DNA from: a virus
Strand: one strand, 5' to 3'
Virus record (IMG/VR): IMGVR_UViG_3300020183_000286
Location: 1 to 32,462 of that record
Length of the DNA stretch: 32,462 nucleotides
The position numbers and the translations under genes were made by a program. Position 1 is the first letter of the stretch. Each line of letters starts with the position of its first letter. The notes below the pieces were generated by a model. The model made no database searches. It was not told the origin of the DNA and was given only the letters and a program-made list of their open reading frames with translations. This document shows positions 18,155 through 24,308 of this stretch, in pieces.

Positions 18155-18214
18155 GTCCCGCTCGCCATCTCGCGGGACCGTGCCTGGGTGCGTCTCATCG
18201 GTCGCATGCCAGGC
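18155..18214 (-). promoter_or_regulatory. Leader of the portal gene with two predicted hairpins
   Basis: The 93 bases between the preceding stop (18219) and the portal start hold two inverted repeats. One is GCCTGG/CCAGGC (18182-18187 and 18209-18214). The other is GTCCCGC/GCGGGAC (18155-18161 and 18172-18178), which has a ten-base loop. It is the longest gap in the packaging/head block. Possible roles are mRNA processing or attenuation between packaging and head genes. A weak -10-like TATGTA lies near 18150, but I cannot support a promoter. Confidence 0.35.
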
Positions 18215-18218
18215 GTTT

Positions 18219-18590
18219 TCATTCCTTGGGCTTTGATGGCCGACCTCGGCGCTTGGCTGGCTCTGACGACTCTCGAGCGGCAAGGCCCGCAAGGTCACTG
18301 GACACAGCGCCAGACATTGCGGCCAGGAACGCATCGCGCTCGACGACTACGCTGTCGCTGACGGGCTCGTCGCCAACATGCCTGGCTACGTTTGCGCCAT
18401 CGACGGTCAGCCGACGAAACATGTGCATCGGGTACACGTCTTCGCCAGCCATGACGCCAAGCGGGCCCAGCCACAGGTCGGCAACGTAACAGTCTTTCCG
18501 TTGCGGCTCGGTTGATTGCAGAAACGCCACGCGGTCATGACGACCAGGCGCTTCGGTTGATGACACAAAGATTGCTCGCTTCAGTTTCAC
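18219..18590 (-). CDS. Hypothetical protein with AT-hook-like C-terminus, 123 aa
   Basis: It starts with GTG at 18590, overlapping the previous stop as GTGA, with GAGG upstream. The sequence contains DCYVADLWLGPLGVMAGEDVYPMHMFRR and ends AKRRGRPSKPKE, an RGRP core like an AT-hook, which contacts the minor groove of AT-rich DNA. It is not recognised as a family. It sits between the large terminase and portal, with translational coupling to the preceding gene, so a packaging or head role is possible. Confidence 0.55.
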   Translation of the reverse strand: MKLKRAIFVSSTEAPGRHDRVAFLQSTEPQRKDCYVADLWLGPLGVMAGEDVYPMHMFRRLTVDGANVARHVGDEPVSDSVVVERDAFLAAMSGAVSSDLAGLAARESSEPAKRRGRPSKPKE

Positions 18591-18829
18591 CGGTCTACCT
18601 CATCGTTACGTCGCGGCCTAATGGCCACATGGTCAAACCTGCCGTCATCGCCCTCGGACTCGACGCCAGTCGTCGCAAAGTCATCAAGCGTCCTCGGCGG
18701 CATCAATGGCCCAAGCTCAAGCTCGAGCTCGGCCTCACGGTATCGAGTCACACCATACGCTCGCAGCACCTCGAGCACCTCTCGCAATCGGTCAGTCCCA
18801 GGGGTCGAGCTCGCTTTCTTGGTCGTCAT
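18587..18829 (-). CDS. Hypothetical protein, 80 aa, overlapping the large terminase 3' end
   Basis: I chose ATG 18829 because AGGAGG precedes it by eight bases; it overlaps the terminase stop by 38 bp. The sequence MTTKKASSTPGTDRLREV is followed by LRAYGVTRYREAELELELGPL, an amphipathic helix-loop-helix, and an acidic/basic tail ending RRNDEVDR. No family is recognised. Its stop overlaps the next start (GTGA), so the terminase, this gene and the next are translationally linked. Confidence 0.5.
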   Translation of the reverse strand: MTTKKASSTPGTDRLREVLEVLRAYGVTRYREAELELELGPLMPPRTLDDFATTGVESEGDDGRFDHVAIRPRRNDEVDR

Positions 18830-20453
18830 CCTCGTCGCCTCCTCGTAAACGCCGAGCAAGGCGGTCGGCCTCCTCGACTTCCCACGCCTCCCACCCATCG
18901 GGCAGAGATCGCGAATTGTCGGCAGGCTCGCCCACGGGCTGCGCTAGCGCAAGCGCCGCAGCGAACGCGTAGTCGCAATGTCTACCGCCAGCGCGTGGCA
19001 GCTCAATGCTGATGCCCGACTGCGTCACGCGCTTTCGTACGCGACGAATGTCGTCCAGCAGCTCGCGCACGGGCGGCAGTTCCACGCCTCGAGACAGCAC
19101 CAGCGCTCTCAGCGACTCGAACAACTCGACCTTGCGCGATGCGGTGATTGCCTCCGACGCCAAGAACAGGCCGTGCCGAGCGCCAATGTCGGCCAGCGCA
19201 TCGGCTGCCCATTGGTCGGTGGCCACGCGCGCGACGTCGTAGCGGCGCAGCTCCTCGGCTACTTCGCGCAACACCTCGTCAGGCGACAGCGGAGCGCCGC
19301 GCGTCGCCTGCCATTGGCGCGCCTTAACCACGGCCAGCTTGCCGCCTTTCAACCTCGTCGCGACTACCAGCGTCCATGCATCGGCTCGCGTAGCGGGGTC
19401 CATTGCTGCGACGTAATGGTGGCCGTCAATTGGCGGCAGCTCGACGGCATCGCGCCTTGTCACGGCTGCGAGGTCGTCAGTTGTAAACAGCGCCGCTTCA
19501 GGGTCGGCAAACTCTCCCAGCACGTCGGTGCGGAACGCCATCGGATCGCGACGACGCAACTCTTCGCAGCGCTCAGGCGTCCAATAGACAGGATTCATTG
19601 CGGGCCCGACCGCGCGAATGATGACGCGCTCGCGTGTGGGCGCCTGCCACGCCTCAGTGACGAGCCTGTAGGCCGGTCCGAATGGCGCCCAAGGCGAGCC
19701 GATGCCGCATAGCTGCGCGCCTGGCAATAGGCGACCCGACACGGCGGCGCGAGCGTCGTCGAAGTTTACCACGCCGTCCTCGTGCCCCGTCATGCGGGTG
19801 AACTCATCAAACACAACGCCCGCTGACCAGCGCGCGACAAGCGACCCGCCAGCGCGAGCGCCAGCAACAATTTTGACCTCGACCGGGACGCCGGTCGGGT
19901 GACGAAACATGACGCTATCGGACGTCGCGTCGCCCATCGTCAGGCGCTTCAAAGCCGGTGACGCCGTCGACCTGCCGACAACGTGCTGGTGCACGACGCG
20001 TGCAAGGTCGGTCGTCAGCGACACGACGGACACGCGCGGCACCTCGCCTGGCCCGACTAGCGACAGGTCGCACCGCTGCGTCGCAGCGACGCTGACCGCT
20101 GCCGTCATCAGCGACTTGCCGCTGCGGATAGGTCCAACAATGTAGAGCTCGGCTGGCCTGTGCCTTGGCAGAGCATCTACGTCGCCAATCGACCACGCCA
20201 GCGTTGCGCGCTCGCGTATGTCCTCAGCGTATGCGCCAGGGTTTGCGAGCAGCTGCACGCGCTCGAGGCCGTCTAGCGACCGACCGTCAGCGATGCGGCA
20301 GATTGCCTGTTGGAGCGGCGTTGCCGTGCGAAGGTCAAAGCCCTTTGTCGACGTCAGCAGGCGCTCAAGCGTAAGCGATGACGCATCAGTGCGTTGCGCC
20401 GCCTGCGCCTTGATTTGCTGTATCCGCTTCGCCGCTATCGCCTGCAAGCTCAC
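18792..20453 (-). CDS. Terminase large subunit, 553 aa
   Basis: This is the motor ATPase and nuclease that packages DNA through the portal. Walker A is GPIRSGKS (107-114), with the usual catalytic Walker B VVFDE (213-217, Asp216-Glu217). The C-terminal RNase H-like nuclease shows AMDPATRAD (Asp352), ATDQWAAD (Asp413) and HCDYAFAA (Asp494), the expected acidic triad. It starts at GTG 20453 with a near-perfect GGAGGTG site; the frame overlaps the small terminase by 68 bp. It ends in an acidic tail (RRLRGGDEDDDQESE). Length is in the normal range. Confidence 0.9.
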   Translation of the reverse strand: MSLQAIAAKRIQQIKAQAAQRTDASSLTLERLLTSTKGFDLRTATPLQQAICRIADGRSLDGLERVQLLANPGAYAEDIRERATLAWSIGDVDALPRHRPAELYIVGPIRSGKSLMTAAVSVAATQRCDLSLVGPGEVPRVSVVSLTTDLARVVHQHVVGRSTASPALKRLTMGDATSDSVMFRHPTGVPVEVKIVAGARAGGSLVARWSAGVVFDEFTRMTGHEDGVVNFDDARAAVSGRLLPGAQLCGIGSPWAPFGPAYRLVTEAWQAPTRERVIIRAVGPAMNPVYWTPERCEELRRRDPMAFRTDVLGEFADPEAALFTTDDLAAVTRRDAVELPPIDGHHYVAAMDPATRADAWTLVVATRLKGGKLAVVKARQWQATRGAPLSPDEVLREVAEELRRYDVARVATDQWAADALADIGARHGLFLASEAITASRKVELFESLRALVLSRGVELPPVRELLDDIRRVRKRVTQSGISIELPRAGGRHCDYAFAAALALAQPVGEPADNSRSLPDGWEAWEVEEADRLARRLRGGDEDDDQESELDPWD

Positions 20454-20868
20454 GCACCACCTCCTCGGCTGCCTCTCCTAGCCCGCGCTTCTCGAGCACG
20501 CGAACAAGCGTTTCGAGCATCGACTCGCGCTCCTGGTCAAGTTTTGCCTGCTGGCCGCGAGTCTCGCCCCACCGCAGCGGGAAGCGCCGCTCCAGCCACC
20601 ACGCCATTGCTCGCCAGTCGTCCTTGCCTTTGAGCTGAATCGCAATAATGGCGCGGGACTCACACTCGGCCTCTGCCTCGCGCACACGCCGAGCAAAGTC
20701 TACCCATCGCTCGTCGCCCTCGTCAGCGCGGGCCAGCCACGTCCGCAGCGTGCGGTCTGCCACGCCGACGGCCTGGCACGCCGTCGACCGATGCTGTCCA
20801 GCTTTGAGCAATTGCACAATGCGGTCGGCGCGCTCTGGCGTGAGCTTGGTTGTTCCGTCACGACTCAT
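20386..20868 (-). CDS. Terminase small subunit, 160 aa
   Basis: I chose ATG 20868 (MSRDGTTKLTPERADR), in ATGA overlap with the methyltransferase stop; a longer frame from 20913 overlaps more. The N-terminal helix-turn-helix (residues about 14-47: QHRSTACQAVGVADRTLRTW) would recognise the packaging site. A second helical part contains DDWRAMAWWLERRFPLRWGE, a motif I recognise from many phage small terminases, followed by a coiled coil for oligomerisation. It directly precedes and overlaps the large subunit. Confidence 0.8.
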   Translation of the reverse strand: MSRDGTTKLTPERADRIVQLLKAGQHRSTACQAVGVADRTLRTWLARADEGDERWVDFARRVREAEAECESRAIIAIQLKGKDDWRAMAWWLERRFPLRWGETRGQQAKLDQERESMLETLVRVLEKRGLGEAAEEVVRELAGDSGEADTANQGAGGATH

Positions 20869-22127
20869 AAGGCTACCGCAAGCTCTGCTTTCTTCCCGGT
20901 GAGCGTCTCCCATCGCTTCACGATCACGTCGCAGTAGTGCGGGTCAATTTCCATCCCGTAGCACTTGCGGCCTAGTTGCTCGGCGGCGATTAGTGTCGTG
21001 CCCGAGCCAAGAAACAAGTCGAGAACCTTGCCGCCTTCGCGCGTGTTGTTCTGCATCAAAAACGCGCACAGAGCGACGGGCTTCATCGTTGGGTGCAGGT
21101 CGCTTTTGTTTGGTCGGTCGAAGTTCAGCGTGGTCACGCACGACGACGAGCCGAAAAACTCGTGAGTGCCTTCTTGCTTCCAACCGTAGAACACCGGCTC
21201 GTGCTTGTAGTGGTAGTCGCAACGACCAAGCACATGGTTATTTTTCACCCAAACAAGCGTGTGCTTTAACTGCCATCCGGCACGCTCCATGCTCATCATC
21301 ATCATCAGGTCGCCGCCTTGAGGCGAGAAGATGTAATAGCTCGATTTGTTGGAGCAGACGGCGTGCGCGTTCGACAGCACGCGAAACCAGAACTCGTTCA
21401 TCTCCTCGGGCGTGCGGTGGTCGTTCGCGATTTCTCGTTGAACGCGATTTCCCTGACTTTTTCGACGCACCCCTAAAAACTGGTTCTTGCTTGCGTAGCT
21501 GACACCGTAGGGCGGATCGGTGAGAAGCAAATCCGCCTGCGCGCCATCCATCAACCGCGCCATGTCTTCGTCGCTTTCTGACGTGCCGCACAGCAGACGA
21601 TGCTCGCCGAGGAGCCACAGGTCGCCCGACTTCGTGACCGGCTCGGCGGGTGGCTCGGGCACCTCGTCCTCGCTCACTTCCTTCGGCGCGTTCGCGCCGA
21701 GCTCGTCGGCAAGCTTGTCCAGGTCGTTGCTGTCCCAACCTGCGAGCGCGGCGTCCTCAAGCGAAAAGTCGGAGAGGATGCTTGCCGCCGCTGCGGCATC
21801 CCACTCGGCCTCCTCGTTGAGCTTGTTGTCCGCGAGCGCCAACAAGTGCGCCTCGGCGGGGTCGAGGTCCATGTAGCGCACGGGCACGCGGTCGAGGCCG
21901 AGCGCCTCGGCTGCCTTCAGCCGCGTGTGCCCTGCGATGACTTCGCCGTTCGTACGGGCGACGATGGGCGCGGCGAAGCCGAATCGCCTGATCGACTCCA
22001 TCACGCGGCGCACCGGTTCGCCGTTGTTCTTGCGCGGGTTTGCCGACCAAGCATGCAATTCGGCCCGGTCAACCCATACTGCGGCGGGTTCGCTTTCGCG
22101 AATCGGATCTTTCGGCTTTCTGCTCAC
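20865..22127 (-). CDS. ParB-domain DNA methyltransferase (N6-adenine or N4-cytosine), 420 aa
   Basis: Residues about 30-100 form a ParB/Srx-type nuclease-like domain (GFAAPIVARTNGEVIAGHTR). Residues about 165-410 form a beta-class amino-methyltransferase: catalytic motif IV DPPY (204-207), HPTMKPVAL (345-353) and SAM-binding motif I DLFLGSGTT (370-378). The order IV before I marks the beta class. Start is GTG 22127 (GTGA overlap). There is no adjacent restriction enzyme, so it is an orphan methyltransferase, which in phages usually guards against host restriction or alters packaging or expression. A four-methionine run follows GGDL at 275-278. Confidence 0.85.
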   Translation of the reverse strand: MSRKPKDPIRESEPAAVWVDRAELHAWSANPRKNNGEPVRRVMESIRRFGFAAPIVARTNGEVIAGHTRLKAAEALGLDRVPVRYMDLDPAEAHLLALADNKLNEEAEWDAAAAASILSDFSLEDAALAGWDSNDLDKLADELGANAPKEVSEDEVPEPPAEPVTKSGDLWLLGEHRLLCGTSESDEDMARLMDGAQADLLLTDPPYGVSYASKNQFLGVRRKSQGNRVQREIANDHRTPEEMNEFWFRVLSNAHAVCSNKSSYYIFSPQGGDLMMMMSMERAGWQLKHTLVWVKNNHVLGRCDYHYKHEPVFYGWKQEGTHEFFGSSSCVTTLNFDRPNKSDLHPTMKPVALCAFLMQNNTREGGKVLDLFLGSGTTLIAAEQLGRKCYGMEIDPHYCDVIVKRWETLTGKKAELAVAL

Positions 22128-22267
22128 TTCTTCTTGATCGCCTTCTTCTTTGCCTTTTCGGGCAGCTTGGCGCGCTGTTTTTTCGAGGTTTCTTCCTCGT
22201 ACTTCTTGGCAAGCTTTGGGTCAGTCGCCCACAGGTATCGCTCCTGAGCCTTCGACTTCAGTGGCAT
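22124..22267 (-). CDS. Small conserved phage protein (MPLKSKAQERYLW type), 47 aa
   Basis: ATG at 22267 with GAGG eight bases upstream; stop at 22124-22126 overlaps the methyltransferase GTG. The protein begins MPLKSKAQERYLWATDP and continues KLAKKYEEETSKK, ending in a very lysine-rich tail. This opening is shared by a widespread family of tiny phage proteins of unknown function. It overlaps the sigma-like gene by ten bases. Confidence in it being real is high; its function is unknown. Confidence 0.75.
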   Translation of the reverse strand: MPLKSKAQERYLWATDPKLAKKYEEETSKKQRAKLPEKAKKKAIKKK

Positions 22268-22584
22268 ACAATCCTCGCTGCTTTGCGTAGTTTCATCACG
22301 GCGCTGCGCTCTATTTGCGCCGTTCGCTCACGACCCACGTTACCAATTGTGTCCCCCACTTCCCATAGCGGCATGTCGAGATAGAATCGGTCATGCACCA
22401 CGACAGCTTCGCGCTCGGTCAGCTTTGCCGCCGACATGATGCGCGCCACGAGCTGCTCATCCTCGACCTGGCGCTGGCCTCGTGTATCTGGCTCGACTAG
22501 CGGCAGCTCGCGCAAGCGAATGCGCCGCCTCGTGCGAGTCAGCGCCGCGTCGAGTTCGCGATCAGTCCTCGTCCTCTTCGTCAT
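22258..22584 (-). CDS. Sigma-70 region 4-like transcription regulator, 108 aa
   Basis: I chose ATG 22584 (MTKRTRTDREL). The N-terminus is basic. Residues about 55-103 match sigma-70 region 4: LTEREAVVVHDRF, then WEVGDTIGNVGRERTAQIE and a C-terminal helix VMKLRKAAR, where sigma 4.2 has the helix-turn-helix reading the -35 box. There is no region 2, so it is not a full sigma factor. Small region-4-only proteins just upstream of terminase (ArpU/RinA-like arrangement) usually switch on late genes. The role here is inferred from that. It overlaps the upstream gene by 23 bp. Confidence 0.7.
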   Translation of the reverse strand: MTKRTRTDRELDAALTRTRRRIRLRELPLVEPDTRGQRQVEDEQLVARIMSAAKLTEREAVVVHDRFYLDMPLWEVGDTIGNVGRERTAQIERSAVMKLRKAARIVCH

Positions 22585-22816
22585 ACGCCTCGTTCTTGCC
22601 GCTAGGCTTCGAGCGCGGCCCCTCTCCTTCGCGCTCGTCCAAGGGCAGCTGGTCGATGAGCCTGTAAAGCGGCTTCGACGGTCGCTTGCCGGCCTCGTAC
22701 ATCTCGGCCAGCGCACAGCACCGGTCGCGCATGTCCTGAGCGCCCTGCTCGTACTCGGACAGGTCCTCACTCTTGCCAGGCTTACCCATACCAATTGCGA
22801 TCATCATTTTTGGCAT
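22562..22816 (-). CDS. Hypothetical acidic protein, 84 aa
   Basis: ATG at 22816 follows AGGGTGA. The protein begins MPKMMIAIGMGKPGKSEDLSE, has a helix with CCALAEMYEAGKRPSK and PLYRLIDQLPLDER, and ends with an acidic tail (EAYDEEDED). No family is recognised. It overlaps the sigma-like gene start by 23 bp, so the pair is probably coupled. Other in-frame methionines (22807 and 22804) could also serve. Confidence 0.55.
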   Translation of the reverse strand: MPKMMIAIGMGKPGKSEDLSEYEQGAQDMRDRCCALAEMYEAGKRPSKPLYRLIDQLPLDEREGEGPRSKPSGKNEAYDEEDED

Positions 22817-22862
22817 GTCGTCACCCTACCACTTCGCATGGCATCTCGCAGCCGCCTAATCG

Positions 22863-23132
22863 TCAGTAGAAGGTCAATTCCAGAGCATCGATGATTCGGT
22901 TCTGGAGCAGGACGAGACGGTTGTACTCCTCCCCACCGACGATACGCAGGCCGCCGGTCTCATATTGTTGCTCTCGGGCGAGCTCTTCCCGCATCCGTTC
23001 ACGGACGATGTCCAAGCCTTCGAGGATGAGCCGCAACTCGGTTCGATTAAATTCGTTTATGGCTTCCTTGTGCGTCTGCGCCAATCCTCGAAGCGCACGC
23101 CGCTCCTCAATCGTGAGTGCTGTCATCACCAT
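22863..23132 (-). CDS. Hypothetical helical protein, 89 aa
   Basis: ATG at 23132 with GAGGTGGAGC just upstream. It is strongly helical and charged: ALTIEERRALRGLAQTHKE, then RTELRLILEGLDIVRERMRE and NRLVLLQNRIIDALELTF. This suggests a two- or three-helix coiled coil. No DNA-binding motif is evident and no family is recognised. It lies between the helicase-loader block and the sigma-like gene. Confidence 0.6.
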   Translation of the reverse strand: MVMTALTIEERRALRGLAQTHKEAINEFNRTELRLILEGLDIVRERMREELAREQQYETGGLRIVGGEEYNRLVLLQNRIIDALELTFY

Positions 23133-23245
23133 GCTCCACCTCTGCCATCCGTTGCCTGACCCGCTATACGGTCGCTGTCGTGCTCATCAAACAGTTTTCG
23201 GTCTGTAGGGTACATACGCCTTAGTTTGAAATAGTCGAGCTTCAC
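23126..23245 (-). CDS. Possible micro-gene, 39 aa (49 aa from a TTG at 23275)
   Basis: From GTG 23245 a frame reads MKLDYFKLRRMYPTDRKLFD and continues to a stop at 23126-23128 that overlaps the ATG of the next gene. Its tidy stop/start overlap is like its neighbours, but it lacks a clear ribosome-binding site. A TTG at 23275 would add QPRNFPVAIV. It shares DNA with the 23187-23408 frame, and at most one is likely real. No family is recognised. Confidence 0.35.
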   Translation of the reverse strand: MKLDYFKLRRMYPTDRKLFDEHDSDRIAGQATDGRGGAW

Positions 23246-23408
23246 AATCGCGACAGGGAAATTCCGGGGTTGCAAGGATCGGCCATCGCCGGAATGAATC
23301 TAGACTGGCCCTGCGGCATATGGACAGCGTTGAGCTGTGCCGCCGATCGAACAAGTGCGACTTCCCGTCATGCTCGCCAGCCCTGCGCCGCCATACGAGA
23401 CGCATCAC
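23187..23408 (-). CDS. Doubtful frame, 72-73 aa, in the 23133-23404 gap
   Basis: A GTG/ATG start at 23408/23405 overlaps the previous TGA (GTGATG), as is usual in this operon. The product is Arg-rich, with a CRDC pair (EFPCRDCEARLF) and VPYRPKTV at the end. Composition and lack of a family make it doubtful. If it is not coding, the stretch from 23246 to 23404 is noncoding and may hold regulatory sequence; I saw no clear promoter in it. Confidence 0.25.
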   Translation of the reverse strand: MMRLVWRRRAGEHDGKSHLFDRRHSSTLSICRRASLDSFRRWPILATPEFPCRDCEARLFQTKAYVPYRPKTV

Positions 23409-23593
23409 ACCTCGCGCTCCGTGATGGCGACCTCGACCACAGCGTATTCGCTCGCCCGTTCGGAGCTAACCGGATGCCACATGGCTCGGAACGTCTCGAC
23501 CTGGCTGCGCGCCTGCTCAAGGTCGTCATGCACATCGAGTGTCGCGCCTTTCCATCTTACTTCGTAGCGCACAGTAGCGTTAGCTTCTGTCAT
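23405..23593 (-). CDS. Hypothetical protein, 62 aa
   Basis: ATG 23593 is preceded by GAGGTGGACA and overlaps the helicase-loader stop (ATGA). The sequence TEANATVRYEVRWKGATLDV is followed by HDDLEQARSQVETFRAMWHP and SEYAVVEVAITEREV: a small alpha/beta fold resembling other short phage proteins of unknown role. Nothing suggests catalysis. It is likely co-translated with the loader. Confidence 0.6.
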   Translation of the reverse strand: MTEANATVRYEVRWKGATLDVHDDLEQARSQVETFRAMWHPVSSERASEYAVVEVAITEREV

Positions 23594-24300
23594 TGTCCAC
23601 CTCGAAGTAGGTCGACCACCTTCGCCTGGTTTTCCATTCGTCTCGTGATGGCAACTCCGTAACGCTTTCCAAGCTGCGCCAGCGAAAGCCCTGATGTCAC
23701 GACCGTGGCAAGTTCCTGGTCGTAACGATTGCCCAAAATGTCGAGCCCCACAGGCGTGCGTCCTTTGATGGCGTCGTGACCTCCGGCAAAGCCAAACTCA
23801 TCCAGCACCAGCATCGACACTTCGCGAGCGTCGTTCATGAGCTGGAAGTTTCGTTCGTCCTGCGCCGAAAGAAGCTGCTGCTCAGTGACCCACAGGATGC
23901 CTGGTGGATACCTTACGGTTGACCTGCCTTCGATGGTCGCATCCTTCAGCCGCTTTGATGTTTCGTACAGCCTAGCCAGGATAGCTGTTGATTTGCCGCT
24001 GCCGCTCTGAGCGCACACGACCATGCTATGGGCCACGAGCTTTCCGTTCGTGAGCTTCATTGGTGACCATTCGCGAACGGCTCGCAGTACGCGTGGGTCG
24101 CATTTGCTTTCCCACACCTTGTTGCCAAAGCGCGCGAACTTCCAGCTTGGGATGTTCTTTCGCGTCTGCGACCACCATTCGTCAATGAAGCTCGCTCGCC
24201 ATTCGTATTCGCGCTGCTTCGCCTGTTCGTCGTCGATCGTCACCTTGGCCAAGATATTGGCCCACACGTTGATGTCGTCGGTTTTCGTGTCGTCGCTCAT
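23590..24300 (-). CDS. DnaC-like helicase loader (AAA+ ATPase), 236 aa
   Basis: AAA+ core with Walker A AQSGSGKST (97-105), Walker B MLVLDE (163-168, Asp167-Glu168), sensor 1 TS (202-203) and a basic C-terminal end TRRME (219-223). The N-terminal ~80 residues are helical and could bind the helicase. These are features of DnaC/DnaI/IstB-type loaders that put the host replicative helicase on an origin. It follows the replication initiator containing the iteron array, as in lambda O-P or DnaD-DnaC pairs. Start ATG 24300 has GAGGTAACCC upstream. No phage helicase of DnaB type is present, so host DnaB is the likely partner. Confidence 0.8.
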   Translation of the reverse strand: MSDDTKTDDINVWANILAKVTIDDEQAKQREYEWRASFIDEWWSQTRKNIPSWKFARFGNKVWESKCDPRVLRAVREWSPMKLTNGKLVAHSMVVCAQSGSGKSTAILARLYETSKRLKDATIEGRSTVRYPPGILWVTEQQLLSAQDERNFQLMNDAREVSMLVLDEFGFAGGHDAIKGRTPVGLDILGNRYDQELATVVTSGLSLAQLGKRYGVAITRRMENQAKVVDLLRGGQ

Positions 24301-24308
24301 GGGTTACC

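Noticed and set aside
21600-22247. 215-aa plus-strand open frame
   Set aside because: Antisense to the methyltransferase, whose motifs are clear.
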